A program made the position numbers and the translations under genes. 64,000 nucleotides of DNA from Brevibacillus brevis (GTDB lineage: Bacteria; Bacillota; Bacilli; Brevibacillales; Brevibacillaceae), in contig NZ_LR134338.1 of assembly GCF_900637055.1 (NCBI RefSeq), positions 2,490,001 to 2,554,000 of the forward strand, given 5' to 3'. A model generated the notes under the pieces. That model did no database searches, was not told the origin of the DNA, and saw only the letters and a list, made by a program, of their open reading frames with translations. Of the stretch, positions 1 through 9,277 are shown piece after piece. Numbering within the stretch: position 1 is the stretch's first letter; each line of letters starts with the position of its first letter.

Positions 1-17
1 TGGGTCTGCGCCGCTAA
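1..17 (+). CDS. rpsO: Ribosomal protein S15, C-terminal end only (partial)
   Basis: The first bases read Gly-Leu-Arg-Arg-stop (GGT CTG CGC CGC TAA), which is the usual LGLRR ending of ribosomal protein S15. The identification rests on these few residues, on the terminator that follows immediately, and on the rpsO-pnp gene order typical of most bacteria. The rest of the gene lies upstream of the window. Confidence 0.6.
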
Positions 18-29
18 TCAGCGTTTTGT

Positions 30-55
30 AAAAAGCGGGTTCTTCCCGCTTTTTC
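30..55 (+). terminator. Intrinsic terminator of rpsO
   Basis: AAAAAGCGGG and CCCGCTTTTT form a perfect 10-bp stem around a short loop, ending in a T-run, 13 bases after the rpsO stop codon. Confidence 0.9.
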
Positions 56-67
56 TATCGTGTAGGA

Positions 68-95
68 GGGTTTAGCGTAGCAATACGCTAAACCC
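68..95 (+). promoter_or_regulatory. Long perfect hairpin in the rpsO-pnp intergenic region
   Basis: GGGTTTAGCGTA and TACGCTAAACCC pair over 12 bp around a GCAA tetraloop. No T-run follows, so it is not a classical terminator. It could be an RNase processing or autoregulation site ahead of pnp, as PNPase is known to control its own leader in other bacteria. That role is inferred. Confidence 0.6.
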
Positions 96-140
96 ATCCG
101 AAACGAATAAAAAGCTGGAAACAATTTGCTTGCTTGCATT

Positions 141-166
141 AGCTTCACAAAAGAAGCTTTTTTTAT
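141..166 (+). terminator. Terminator or attenuator in the pnp leader
   Basis: AGCTTC-ACAAAA-GAAGCT is followed by seven T. It lies after the first rpsO terminator and about 120 bases upstream of the pnp start, so it is either a second back-up terminator for rpsO or an attenuator for pnp. Confidence 0.65.
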
Positions 167-283
167 TATCTAGAACGACTGCCAAAGGTACCCATTTAAT
201 TTTTATCATGGCAGGAAATAATACATACAGGTAGAAAACAAAGTGTGAAATGCACATTGTTGTAAAGGAGGACTGCTAGCATC

Positions 284-2431
284 ATGGAGCAACAATACCG
301 TACATATGACTTCGAACTGGCAGGCCGAAAACTGACCCTGGAATTTGGCAAAATGGCTAAACAGGCGCATGGTTCGGTCTTGGTTCGTTACGGCGATACA
401 GCAATCCTGTCTGCAGTTACAGTCTCGAAGGAGCCAAAACCACTTGACTTCTTTCCGCTGACTGTCAACTATGAGGAGCGTCTCTATGCGGTTGGGAAAA
501 TTCCTGGCGGCTTTATTAAAAGAGAAGGACGTCCGAGCGAAAAGGCTATTTTGGCTAGCCGCTTGATTGACCGTCCTGTCCGCCCTCTTTTTGCAGAAGG
601 ATTCCGTAACGATGTACAAATCGTAAATACTGTTCTGTCTGTGGATCAAGACTGCTCACCTGAAATCGCTGCGATGATCGGTACTTCCGCAGCGCTATGC
701 GTTTCGGAGATTCCTTTTGAAGGTCCGATTGCAGGAGTAATCGTAGGACGAATTGACGGCCAGTTCGTCATTAACCCTACTGTCGCTCAAGCGGAGAAAA
801 GCGATATTCACCTGACTGTCGCAGGTACGCACAAAGCGATTAACATGGTGGAAGCAGCTGCGAACCAAGTACCGGAAGCAGTAATGCTCGAAGCGATCAT
901 GGCTGGCCATGACGTGATTAAGCAACTGGTAGAATTCCAGAACAAGATCGTGTCTGAAATCGGCAAGCAAAAGATGGAAGTCATCTTGCATGAGGTTGAT
1001 CCTGAAATCGATCAAGCTGTGCGTGCATATGCGGAAGCTCGCCTGAAAGAAGCTGTTCGCATCGAAGAAAAACAAGCGCGCTACGATGCTATTGACGATA
1101 TCAAGGCAGAAACCAAAGAGCATTTTGCAGCCAAGGACCCTGAGGCATATCCAGAGCAGGAAAAGATGATTAGCGAAGTACTTGGCAATATTGTCAAGGA
1201 TGAGGTTCGCCGTCTGATTACTGACGAGAAAGTTCGCCCTGATGGACGAGCTCTGAACGAAATCCGTCCGCTGTCCAGTGAGACAAACATTCTTTCCCGT
1301 ACACATGGCTCCGCTATGTTTACCCGTGGTCAAACACAAGCACTAAGCGTTTGCACATTGGGTGCGCTGGGAGATGTTCAAATTCTCGATGGACTTGGTC
1401 TGGAAGAATCGAAACGTTTCATGCACCACTACAACTTCCCGCCGTATAGCGTGGGTGAAGCACGTCCGTTGCGTCCTCCAGGGCGTCGTGAAATCGGACA
1501 TGGTGCGTTGGGTGAGCGTGCGATCGAGCCGATCATTCCATCTGAGACAGAGTTCCCATACACGATTCGTCTCGTATCCGAAGTAATTGAGTCCAACGGT
1601 TCCACGTCGCAAGCGTCGATTTGCGCGAGCGTACTTGCTTTGATGGATGCAGGTGTTCCGATCAAAGCACCGGTAGCAGGTATTGCGATGGGCTTGATCA
1701 TGAGCAAAGATGAGAAATCTTTCTCGATCCTGACTGATATTCAAGGTATGGAAGATCATTTGGGTGACATGGATTTCAAAGTAGCGGGTACTGAGGCTGG
1801 TGTAACAGCTATCCAAATGGACATCAAAATTTCCGGTATCAACCGTGAGATTTTAGAGCTGGCCCTGGAACAAGCGCGTGTAGGTCGTTTGCACATCCTG
1901 AATCATATGATGAGCACAATTTCCGAACCGCGTAAAGAACTGTCTCCTTATGCACCGAAAATCATGACCATGACGATCAATCCGGAGAAAATTCGCGATG
2001 TAATCGGTCCACAAGGTCGTATCATCAATAAGATTATCGAAGAAACCGGCGTAAAAATCGATATCGAACAAGATGGACGAGTCTTCATCGCTTCCATCAA
2101 CCACGAAGCGAATCTGCGCGCGAAACAAATCATTGAAGATTTGGTTCGTGAAGTAGCTGTTGGTCAGGTGTACCTGGGAACAGTAAAACGCGTAGAGAAG
2201 TACGGTGCGTTCATCGAGTTGTTCGCAGGTAAAGAGGGCTTGTGCCACATCTCTCAACTGGCTGAAGAGCGTGTAGCCAAAACAGAAGATGTTGTCGCAG
2301 TTGGTGATAAAGTACAAGTGAAAGTGACCGAGATTGACGACCAAGGTCGTGTGAATCTCTCTCGCAAAGCAGTTTTGAAAGAGCAAGCTGCTGCGGCACA
2401 AGCTGATGAAACACCAACAAAAACAGAATAA
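284..2431 (+). CDS. pnp: Polynucleotide phosphorylase (PNPase)
   Basis: 3'-to-5' phosphorolytic exoribonuclease that shortens RNA to nucleoside diphosphates and takes part in mRNA decay. The 715-residue protein has the full family layout: two RNase PH domains joined by a helical linker, a KH domain ([13 protein letters not shown], about residues 560-575) and an S1 RNA-binding domain ([18 protein letters not shown], about 625-690). The second RNase PH core carries the phosphate-binding GSTSQAS segment and the acidic [17 protein letters not shown] stretch that holds the catalytic aspartates. The ATG start sits behind AAAGGAGG. It directly follows rpsO, the standard order. The polar tail (about 700-715) is rich in Gln and Ala. 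Confidence 0.97.
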   Translation: MEQQYRTYDFELAGRKLTLEFGKMAKQAHGSVLVRYGDTAILSAVTVSKEPKPLDFFPLTVNYEERLYAVGKIPGGFIKREGRPSEKAILASRLIDRPVRPLFAEGFRNDVQIVNTVLSVDQDCSPEIAAMIGTSAALCVSEIPFEGPIAGVIVGRIDGQFVINPTVAQAEKSDIHLTVAGTHKAINMVEAAANQVPEAVMLEAIMAGHDVIKQLVEFQNKIVSEIGKQKMEVILHEVDPEIDQAVRAYAEARLKEAVRIEEKQARYDAIDDIKAETKEHFAAKDPEAYPEQEKMISEVLGNIVKDEVRRLITDEKVRPDGRALNEIRPLSSETNILSRTHGSAMFTRGQTQALSVCTLGALGDVQILDGLGLEESKRFMHHYNFPPYSVGEARPLRPPGRREIGHGALGERAIEPIIPSETEFPYTIRLVSEVIESNGSTSQASICASVLALMDAGVPIKAPVAGIAMGLIMSKDEKSFSILTDIQGMEDHLGDMDFKVAGTEAGVTAIQMDIKISGINREILELALEQARVGRLHILNHMMSTISEPRKELSPYAPKIMTMTINPEKIRDVIGPQGRIINKIIEETGVKIDIEQDGRVFIASINHEANLRAKQIIEDLVREVAVGQVYLGTVKRVEKYGAFIELFAGKEGLCHISQLAEERVAKTEDVVAVGDKVQVKVTEIDDQGRVNLSRKAVLKEQAAAAQADETPTKTE

Positions 2432-2440
2432 AGAAAAACA

Positions 2441-2486
2441 AAAGGCTTCGTCACTCGAAGAAATTCGTGTACGGAAGCTTTTTTCT
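2441..2486 (+). terminator. Terminator downstream of pnp
   Basis: AAAGGCTTC pairs with GGAAGCTTT with one bulge, and a T-run follows. It lies just after the pnp stop and before the ribosome binding site of the next gene. Confidence 0.7.
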
Positions 2487-2576
2487 TTTGTGTGCCAGAT
2501 GATGTCTAAGTCGTCCCTTCCTCTCATACATTGGACAAGAGAGACTCGTACGATCGATGAGGAGGGCGGCGCCCTA

Positions 2577-3554
2577 ATGAAGAATAGGACCAGGAGACTT
2601 TTGTTCATAGTTGTATATGGAGCAGCGCTGATCGTTCTCTTGAATTATCAGCCTATTCATCATTACATGAGTACGATAAAAAATGTCCAAGTAGTGAATG
2701 GAAATAGTAATGATAACGAAAAAGCGCGTTTACGGGCGCAGATTGAAAAGTGGAAAGAGGGAAGAGAGGAACAGCCGATAGATGCCGTCGTCGATCAGAC
2801 GTGGAAGGCGATTCCCGGCTATAATGGCCGTGTAGTGGATGTAGAAGAATCAATTAATAAAATGCTGGCTGCAGGTGTGAACAGTCCAGATTTGCTGGTA
2901 TACAAGGAAGTACCTCCAACGGTTTCGCTTGAGCAATTGGGAGCCCATCCCATCTATCGAGGAAATCCGAATAAACCAGCGATTTCTTTCATGATCAATG
3001 TGGCTTGGGGAAATGAGTATCTCGATTCGATGCTCAATACACTCGATAAACACAAGGTAAAGACGACTTTCTTTCTGGATGGCTCTTGGGTAAAACGCTA
3101 CCCAGATGAAGCTAAAAAGATCATGGCACGTGGCCATGAGATTGGTAATCATGCGTATTCCCACCCCGATATGAACATACTGGGAACACAGAGGATTCAT
3201 CAAGAGATAAGTCGTACACAAGATGTTATTTTTAAAACGCTGGAAGTAAAGCCTTCCCTGTTTGCACCGCCATCTGGTGCTTTTAACCAGCGCGTTGTAC
3301 AAATCGCGCAGTCTTCTTACCAAATGAAGACGATTCTATGGACGGCAGATACGGTAGACTGGCAGAAACCATCGCCTGCTTCTGTGATCAATAAAATAAG
3401 CAGTAAAATGGGGAATGGTGTCCTCGTACTCATGCATCCTACTTCTACTTCCGAGGCCAGTTTGGATCAACTGCTGACAATCGCGAAAAAGAAGGGGCTA
3501 CAGCCGACGACAGTCTCGGAGGTCATATCGAGTCGTAGACTCCCGTCACCGTAA
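2577..3554 (+). CDS. ylxY: YlxY-like polysaccharide deacetylase-family protein, probably catalytically impaired
   Basis: A 325-residue protein starting at the ATG behind GAGGAGGGC, with an N-terminal membrane anchor (RRLLFIVVYGAALIVLL, about 5-22) and a NodB-type carbohydrate esterase domain (about 120-310). The metal-binding motif HAYSHPDM is present. The motif-1 region that usually reads TFDDG instead reads SFMINVAWGNEY, so the catalytic and metal-binding aspartates are missing. The later motif (LFAPPSGAFN) is kept. Position between pnp and an M16 peptidase matches B. subtilis ylxY. Likely an extracytoplasmic envelope protein with altered or lost deacetylase activity; its substrate is unknown. 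Confidence 0.85.
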   Translation: MKNRTRRLLFIVVYGAALIVLLNYQPIHHYMSTIKNVQVVNGNSNDNEKARLRAQIEKWKEGREEQPIDAVVDQTWKAIPGYNGRVVDVEESINKMLAAGVNSPDLLVYKEVPPTVSLEQLGAHPIYRGNPNKPAISFMINVAWGNEYLDSMLNTLDKHKVKTTFFLDGSWVKRYPDEAKKIMARGHEIGNHAYSHPDMNILGTQRIHQEISRTQDVIFKTLEVKPSLFAPPSGAFNQRVVQIAQSSYQMKTILWTADTVDWQKPSPASVINKISSKMGNGVLVLMHPTSTSEASLDQLLTIAKKKGLQPTTVSEVISSRRLPSP

Positions 3555-3569
3555 ATACATGTTCATTTA

Positions 3570-3598
3570 TTGTGGAGACAAAGGAAGTTTGCTATAGT
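3570..3598 (+). promoter_or_regulatory. Candidate sigma-A promoter for mlpA
   Basis: TTGTGG, 17 bp, TATAGT. It lies in the gap between ylxY and mlpA, about 70 bases upstream of the GTG start. Confidence 0.5.
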
Positions 3599-3666
3599 TA
3601 GACGTGTTTACAAGAAATTCCCCGAGGTTTCGGGTAGAGACAGATGAACAACCGAGGAGGATTTAC

Positions 3667-4920
3667 GTGATACAACGTCATACGTGTGATAACGGTCTTC
3701 GAATCGTGACGGAACGGATTCCGTCCGTTCGCTCTGTTGCCTTAGGCATCTGGGTAGGGACTGGTTCGAAATATGAAAACGAGAAAAACAACGGGATTTC
3801 CCATTTTCTCGAGCATATGTTTTTCAAAGGCACAACAACTCGTTCTGCAAAGGAAATTGCGGAAACCTTTGATGAGATTGGCGGGAACGTGAACGCCTTT
3901 ACTTCGAAGGAGTATACCTGCTATTACGCAAGGGTGCTCGACCAACACGCTCCAATCGCTCTCGATGTTCTTTCCGATATGTATTTCAACTCAGTTTTTG
4001 ATGCAGCTGAGTTGGAAAAGGAAAAGAACGTCGTCATTGAAGAGATTAGCATGTATGAAGACACGCCAGATGATTTGGTGCATGATTTGATTGCACGCGC
4101 TTCGTACAGCACACACCCTCTAGGCTATTCGATTTTGGGTACGGAAGATGTTCTGCGCAGCTTGAAGCGTGACGATTTGCTCGCTTATATTGATCAGCAC
4201 TACCTGCCAACGAATACGGTGATTACGGTAGCGGGTAATTTTGAAGACAGTTTGATTGAAGACATTCAAAAGCGCTTTCAGACTTTCTCGCGTTCAGGCA
4301 GTATGCCGACCTTGTCTACTCCTGACTTTGCTGGGAATGTTATCGCGCATCATAAGGCAACAGAGCAAGCGCATTTGTGCCTGTCTTTACCTGGGTTTAA
4401 GGTAGGGCATCCCGAAGTATACTCGTTGATTTTGCTAAACAACGTGTTGGGTGGCAGCATGAGCTCGCGCCTGTTCCAAGAAATTCGAGAAGAGCGCGGC
4501 TTGGCATACTCTGTTTATTCCTATCATTCGTCCTATAAAGAAGCGGGTACATTCCAAGTTTATACAGGAACGGCACCAGAGCAAGTGGGACAGGTATTTG
4601 ACATCGTCTCGCACGTCCTGCGCGATGTCGCTGATCATGGAATTACTGACAAAGAGCTGAACAAAGGAAAAGAGCAGCTGAAAGGCAGCCTGATGCTCAG
4701 CTTGGAAAGTACGAATAGCCGAATGAGTCGACTTGGCAAAAATGAACTCTTGCTGGGCCGTCACCTTAGTCTAGACGAGATCATTGCCAAAATTGACCGT
4801 GTTTCCCATGAATCTGTTTTGGCTGTGGCGCAGCAGCTGTTCCGTTCCAAGATGTCTATGGCAATGGTGAGTCCACTCGACGGCTTCCCTGAAAACGTGA
4901 AGAACGATATTTTACTGTAA
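3667..4920 (+). CDS. mlpA: M16-family zinc metallopeptidase (MlpA/YmxG)
   Basis: A 417-residue pitrilysin-family (M16B) peptidase. The inverted zinc motif HxxEH is intact (H46-F-L-E49-H50), followed by the third-ligand helix with EEISMYED about 75 residues later. The C-terminal M16 half contains the substrate-binding R..Y-type segment (REERGLAYSVYSYHS). The GTG start at 3667 is chosen because GAGGAGG ends six bases upstream and because the family begins with a short IxRxTCxNGxRIV strand; an upstream in-frame ATG would add 21 residues and lacks this site. The position after ylxY and before ymxH matches B. subtilis mlpA. Physiological substrate not evident. Confidence 0.93.
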   Translation: MIQRHTCDNGLRIVTERIPSVRSVALGIWVGTGSKYENEKNNGISHFLEHMFFKGTTTRSAKEIAETFDEIGGNVNAFTSKEYTCYYARVLDQHAPIALDVLSDMYFNSVFDAAELEKEKNVVIEEISMYEDTPDDLVHDLIARASYSTHPLGYSILGTEDVLRSLKRDDLLAYIDQHYLPTNTVITVAGNFEDSLIEDIQKRFQTFSRSGSMPTLSTPDFAGNVIAHHKATEQAHLCLSLPGFKVGHPEVYSLILLNNVLGGSMSSRLFQEIREERGLAYSVYSYHSSYKEAGTFQVYTGTAPEQVGQVFDIVSHVLRDVADHGITDKELNKGKEQLKGSLMLSLESTNSRMSRLGKNELLLGRHLSLDEIIAKIDRVSHESVLAVAQQLFRSKMSMAMVSPLDGFPENVKNDILL

Positions 4921-4922
4921 GC

Positions 4923-4950
4923 AAAAATCCGGCATAGCCCGGATTTTTTT
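4923..4950 (+). terminator. Terminator of mlpA
   Basis: AAAAATCCGG and CCGGATTTTT form a perfect stem with a six-base loop and T-run, right after the mlpA stop codon. Confidence 0.92.
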
Positions 4951-4992
4951 GCGTATATCAACAGTAAATGAAAGGACAAAGGGGGCTTCTCC

Positions 4993-5253
4993 ATGCGCTT
5001 AAGCGAGTTGGGTGGGAAGGAGATTATCGGACTGGACAACGGGGAGAAAATGGGAGTTATCAGTGATTCCGATTTAGTCATCCATCCCGAAAACGGTACA
5101 ATTCAATCCATCATCTTGCCAGGAGGTAGTTTCTTTGGATTCGGCAAGAAGCGAGAGGACCTCGTGATCCCATGGAGCTCCATTGTAAAAATTGGGCCAG
5201 ATATGGTCATCATCCAGCTTCAAACGCCTGAGGCACAGGCTTCCCAAAAGTAG
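4993..5253 (+). CDS. ymxH: YlmC/YmxH family PRC-barrel sporulation protein
   Basis: An 86-residue protein that is almost entirely one PRC-barrel-like domain (RLSELGGKEIIGLDNGEKMG at the N-terminus, then a lysine-rich FGKKREDLVIPWSSI segment). Members of the YlmC/YmxH family are associated with sporulation in Bacilli, but the biochemical role is unknown. Start ATG follows AAAGGGGGC. It sits between mlpA and the dipicolinate operon, as in B. subtilis. Confidence 0.88.
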   Translation: MRLSELGGKEIIGLDNGEKMGVISDSDLVIHPENGTIQSIILPGGSFFGFGKKREDLVIPWSSIVKIGPDMVIIQLQTPEAQASQK

Positions 5254-5390
5254 GCGCTACTGTCACCGAAGTAGCAGGAGCGGAATAGGATGGGGGTAGA
5301 CCGCATGGATTTCCGTCAACTTTTCCAAAAGGAAAACCTTTGCGTTCCGATCATTTAATGCAGTAAAATGTGTGGAAAGGGGAACGCAGC

Positions 5391-6293
5391 ATGCTAACGG
5401 GCATACATGTTGCCTTCATCGGCGGAGACGCTCGCCAGTTGGAAGTCATCAAGCGGTGCATACAACTGGATGCTAGCGTCACGTTAGTTGGCTTCGACAA
5501 CCTGGAAAGTAATTTTACAGGGGCAACGAAGAAACCATTAACATGCGATGTGTTGAAAGACGTGGACGCCCTCATCCTACCCATCGTAGGGACCGATGAC
5601 CAAGGATACGTGGAAAGTATTTTCTGCTCCAAACAACTGCAGTTGCTAGATGAACATGTGGCAAGTCTGCCGAGTCATTGCGTGGTTTACACGGGAATGG
5701 CAAAGCCTTATCTGAAAAAGCTGTTGGCTTCCACACAGCTTCCTCTCGTGGAGCTATTGGATCGTGATGACGTAGCTATCTATAACTCTATCCCTACTGT
5801 AGAGGGAGCGTTAATGATGGCGATTCAACATACGGATATTACGATTCATGGATCACAGTCAATTGTTTTGGGATTGGGCCGAACAGGTTTGTCCATGGCT
5901 CGAGCATTGCATGCGTTGGGAGCCCGCGTAAGAGTGGGGGCCAGGCGTCAGGAACACTTGGCACGCATTTATGAGATGGGATTGACTCCCTTCCATATAA
6001 GCGAAGTAAGGAAACAGGTTACGAATGCTGATTTCATTTTTAATACCATCCCGCAATTGTTACTCACAGCAGAAGTGATTGCTCAAATGCCTCAATCCGC
6101 GTTTATTCTTGATCTTGCCTCCAAGCCAGGGGGAACGGATTTTCGTTACGCTGAAAGACGAGGTATCAAAGCTCTTCTTGCTCCCGGATTGCCTGGAATC
6201 GTTGCACCGAAAACCGCTGGACAAATTTTAGCCCAAACATTGTCTCGTCTTATTGCGGATCAAAGGAAAGCGCCAGGAGGGGATGCAACATGA
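5391..6293 (+). CDS. spoVFA: Dipicolinate synthase subunit A
   Basis: Together with the next gene it converts the lysine-pathway intermediate dihydroxytetrahydrodipicolinate into dipicolinic acid, the calcium chelator stored in the spore core; it acts in the mother cell. The 300-residue protein has an N-terminal DpaA-specific domain (LTGIHVAFIGGDARQLEVI) and a C-terminal NAD(P)-binding Rossmann fold (SIVLGLGRTGLSMARAL, about 150-170). The ATG at 5391 follows GGAAAGGGGAACG; an upstream in-frame extension of seven residues lacks a site. It overlaps spoVFB by four bases. I looked for a sigma-K -10 element (CATAnnnTA) upstream and did not find a convincing one. Confidence 0.95.
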   Translation: MLTGIHVAFIGGDARQLEVIKRCIQLDASVTLVGFDNLESNFTGATKKPLTCDVLKDVDALILPIVGTDDQGYVESIFCSKQLQLLDEHVASLPSHCVVYTGMAKPYLKKLLASTQLPLVELLDRDDVAIYNSIPTVEGALMMAIQHTDITIHGSQSIVLGLGRTGLSMARALHALGARVRVGARRQEHLARIYEMGLTPFHISEVRKQVTNADFIFNTIPQLLLTAEVIAQMPQSAFILDLASKPGGTDFRYAERRGIKALLAPGLPGIVAPKTAGQILAQTLSRLIADQRKAPGGDAT

Positions 6294-6886
6294 GTAAGCT
6301 TCAGGGAAAGACCATTGGATTTGGTTTGTCTGGATCGCATTGCACCTTTGAGGAAACCATGCCGCAAATTAAGCGATTTGTGGATGCTGGGGCACGGGTA
6401 GTACCGATCGTATCGAATACGATTATGACCACAGATACACGCTTCGGTACTTCTCAAAGCTGGCAGCAACAAATCAAGGAACTGACGGGGGAAGAGCTTA
6501 TTTCGACGATTCCTCAGGCTGAGCCGTTGGGACCTTCCAAGTTGTTGGATGTCATGCTGATTGCGCCTTGCACAGGCAGTACGACGAGTCGGTTGGCGAA
6601 TGCCATTACGGATAGTGCTGTACTGATGGCGGCTAAAGCGACGATGCGTAATCTGCGACCCATTGTGATTGCCATTTCCACCAATGATGGTCTGGGATTA
6701 AATGCAGCCAATATTGCCAAGCTATTGGCCGCGAAACATATGTATTTCGTGCCGTTCGGGCAGGATGCCCCGGATAAAAAACCGAACTCGCTTGTAGCTC
6801 GTATGGATCTCCTCTTGGAAACATGCGAAGCAGCTTTGGAAGGACGACAATTGCAACCCTTGCTCATCGAAAGATTTAACTACTAA
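6290..6886 (+). CDS. spoVFB: Dipicolinate synthase subunit B (flavoprotein-type)
   Basis: 198-residue partner of SpoVFA, with the flavoprotein fold of the phosphopantothenoylcysteine decarboxylase family: GKTIGFGLSGSHCTFEE at the N-terminus, and APCTGSTTSRLANAITDSAV in the middle. The ATG overlaps the end of spoVFA (ATGA), consistent with translational coupling of two subunits needed in equal amounts. Operon continues into asd 57 bases downstream. Confidence 0.95.
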   Translation: MSKLQGKTIGFGLSGSHCTFEETMPQIKRFVDAGARVVPIVSNTIMTTDTRFGTSQSWQQQIKELTGEELISTIPQAEPLGPSKLLDVMLIAPCTGSTTSRLANAITDSAVLMAAKATMRNLRPIVIAISTNDGLGLNAANIAKLLAAKHMYFVPFGQDAPDKKPNSLVARMDLLLETCEAALEGRQLQPLLIERFNY

Positions 6887-6943
6887 TAAGACTACAGAAA
6901 AAACAATAAACCTGCTTTTTCGCGATTAGGAGGAGAGTAAGAG

Positions 6944-7984
6944 ATGGCAAACCAACTGACTTTCAATGTTGCTGTAGTCGGTGCGACTGGTGCAGTCGGA
7001 CAGCAAATGATTCAACTATTAGAAAAGCGCAACTTCCCAATCAAACAGCTTAAGCTGCTTGCTTCTGGACGTTCTGCAGGAAAAACGGTCACGTTCAAGG
7101 GACAAGAAATTGTGCTGGAAGAGGCGACTCCAGACAGTTTTGCAGGGGTTGATTTTGCCTTGTTTAGTGCTGGCGGATCGGTCAGTAAGGAACTGGCTCA
7201 TCACGCAGTGCGTCATGGTGCAGTTGTCATTGACAATACCAGCGCATTCCGGATGGACCCAGATGTTCCTCTCGTTGTGCCAGAAGTAAACATGGATGCT
7301 GCGCTCGCCCATAATGGAATCATTGCGAATCCGAATTGCTCTACGATTCAGATGGTTGCCGCTCTAAAACCCCTGTATGATCGTTTTGGTATAGACAGAA
7401 TTATCGTTTCTACTTACCAGGCAGTATCAGGTGCAGGTCAATCTGCGATCAATGAATTGCTCGACCAGAGTCGAGACATTTTGGATGGTAAAGAACCGCA
7501 GTGTAACGTACTTCCCGTAGGCAAATTGCCTGTACATCATCAGATTGCGTACAACGCGATTCCGCAGATTGATGTGTTCACCGACAATGGTTTTACTTAT
7601 GAAGAAATGAAAATGGTCAATGAGACCAAAAAAATCTTCGGTGATGACACTGTACTTGTTTCAGCTACTTGCGTACGTATTCCAGTGGTCTACGGCCATA
7701 GCGAGTCGGTATATGTAGAGCTGAAACAGGATTACGATCTGGCAGAAGTAAAGGCCCTGCTGAAAAACGCTCCTGGTATCGTGTTAGTAGATGCGCCGGA
7801 GGAACAGCAGTATCCACTCGCTACTGATGCAACAGGCAAACTGGAAGTATTCGTGGGCCGGGTGCGTCGTGATCTCCATCATCCTCGTGGACTGCATATG
7901 TGGATCGTTTCTGACAATCTTCTCAAGGGTGCAGCATGGAATACAGTACAAATCGCTGAAGAACTCATAAAAGCAAGAGTATAG
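6944..7984 (+). CDS. asd: Aspartate-semialdehyde dehydrogenase
   Basis: Reduces aspartyl phosphate to aspartate semialdehyde with NADPH, the branch point to lysine/diaminopimelate, methionine and threonine. The 346-residue protein has the N-terminal nucleotide motif GATGAVGQQM, the active-site cysteine in NPNCSTIQM (C132) and the C-terminal segment HHPRGLHMWIVSDNL. Start ATG follows AGGAGGAGAG. It is the third gene of the dipicolinate/lysine operon, followed 11 bases later by aspartokinase. Confidence 0.97.
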   Translation: MANQLTFNVAVVGATGAVGQQMIQLLEKRNFPIKQLKLLASGRSAGKTVTFKGQEIVLEEATPDSFAGVDFALFSAGGSVSKELAHHAVRHGAVVIDNTSAFRMDPDVPLVVPEVNMDAALAHNGIIANPNCSTIQMVAALKPLYDRFGIDRIIVSTYQAVSGAGQSAINELLDQSRDILDGKEPQCNVLPVGKLPVHHQIAYNAIPQIDVFTDNGFTYEEMKMVNETKKIFGDDTVLVSATCVRIPVVYGHSESVYVELKQDYDLAEVKALLKNAPGIVLVDAPEEQQYPLATDATGKLEVFVGRVRRDLHHPRGLHMWIVSDNLLKGAAWNTVQIAEELIKARV

Positions 7985-7995
7985 GGGAGAGGTTA

Positions 7996-9222
7996 GTGAA
8001 GATTCTCGTCCAGAAGTTCGGTGGTTCTTCCTTGACGACGGAGGATTGCCGGATGCGGGCAATCTACCATATGGAAAAAGCAATTGATGAGGGCTATGCC
8101 CTCGTCGTTGTCGTATCGGCGATGGGGCGCAAAGGTGATCCATACGCAACCGATACACTTTTGCAGTTGGTTCGTGCGAATGGGAACCAACTGCCAAGTC
8201 GAGAAATGGATATGCTGATGCATACCGGAGAAATCATCTCTGCAACAGTCATGTGCAGCATGCTGAATGCACGAGGAATTAAAGCTACGATTTTGACAGG
8301 CGGTCAGGCAAATATAGTGACCAGCGACGACTTTACGAATGCACAAATTATGTCGATCGATCCAGGTCGCATTTTGCAGGACTTGCAGGAAAGTCAAGTT
8401 GTGATCGTTCCAGGGTTTCAGGGACGCACAGCCGAGTGGGAAATTACGACACTGGGACGAGGCGGAAGCGATACGACTGCAACCGCTCTCGGTGTCGCCT
8501 TGAAGGCTGAAACGGTGGATATTTTCACCGACGTGGAAGGCATCATGACGGCGGACCCGCGTATCGTCGAAGAAGCGCAGCGGCTCGGCATGGTGACCTA
8601 CACGGAGATTTGCAACATGGCTCACCTGGGTGCAAAAGTTATTCATCCTAGAGCGGTGGAGATCGCGATGCACGCAAACGTGCCGATTCGTGTTCGCTCT
8701 ACGTTTTCGGACGACCCCGGTACACTTGTTACGACTATGCTGGAGATCGGGAAAATGGGCTACACTGTACACGACAGAGTCGTTATGGGAATTGCTCATG
8801 TACCAAACATTACTCAGATCAAGGTCGCGAACAAAGAAGGGTCTTACGATACACAGCTGCAAGTCTTCAAAACGATGGCAACCAATAACATCAGCGTAGA
8901 TTTCATCAATGTGAACCCAATGGGTGTTGCTTACACGGTCCATGATGAAATGGGAGAAAAAGCTGCTCGTCTGTTAACGGAAATGGGATACGAGCCGCAG
9001 CTTTTGCCGCATTGCGCAAAAGTGTCCGTGATTGGTGCAGGAATGACGGGCGTACCCGGCGTGATGGCGAGAATCGTGGAGGCACTTACCCAAGAAGACA
9101 TTCAAATTCTTCAATCGGCAGACTCTCATACTACCATCTGGGTACTCGTGCATGAAATGGATATGGTGAAGGCTGTTCGTGCGCTTCATCAGCAGTTCAA
9201 CCTGCATGTTCAACATATGTAA
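7996..9222 (+). CDS. dapG: Aspartokinase I (diaminopimelate-regulated type)
   Basis: Phosphorylates aspartate, the first step of the aspartate family pathway. 408 residues: amino-acid kinase domain beginning KFGGSSLTT, with the conserved GRGGSDTTATAL segment near residue 155, then two C-terminal ACT domains (about 265-400) that bind the feedback effector. The GTG start follows GGGGAGAGG. Operon position between asd and dapA is the B. subtilis dapG position, where the enzyme is inhibited by meso-diaminopimelate; assignment to isozyme I rests mainly on that context. Confidence 0.94.
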   Translation: MKILVQKFGGSSLTTEDCRMRAIYHMEKAIDEGYALVVVVSAMGRKGDPYATDTLLQLVRANGNQLPSREMDMLMHTGEIISATVMCSMLNARGIKATILTGGQANIVTSDDFTNAQIMSIDPGRILQDLQESQVVIVPGFQGRTAEWEITTLGRGGSDTTATALGVALKAETVDIFTDVEGIMTADPRIVEEAQRLGMVTYTEICNMAHLGAKVIHPRAVEIAMHANVPIRVRSTFSDDPGTLVTTMLEIGKMGYTVHDRVVMGIAHVPNITQIKVANKEGSYDTQLQVFKTMATNNISVDFINVNPMGVAYTVHDEMGEKAARLLTEMGYEPQLLPHCAKVSVIGAGMTGVPGVMARIVEALTQEDIQILQSADSHTTIWVLVHEMDMVKAVRALHQQFNLHVQHM

Positions 9223-9277
9223 GAGCATATCCTGACTTAAATACCTACTGATCACGATAAGAGGAGTTGGAGAGGTA

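Noticed and set aside
5254..5390. Possible sigma-K promoter for spoVFA
   Set aside because: No CATAnnnTA element at a suitable distance; only a small CTACT/AGTAG hairpin is present.
7993..8943. 316-codon open frame on the minus strand over dapG
   Set aside because: Antisense to an intact aspartokinase gene; no start signals or recognisable motifs.
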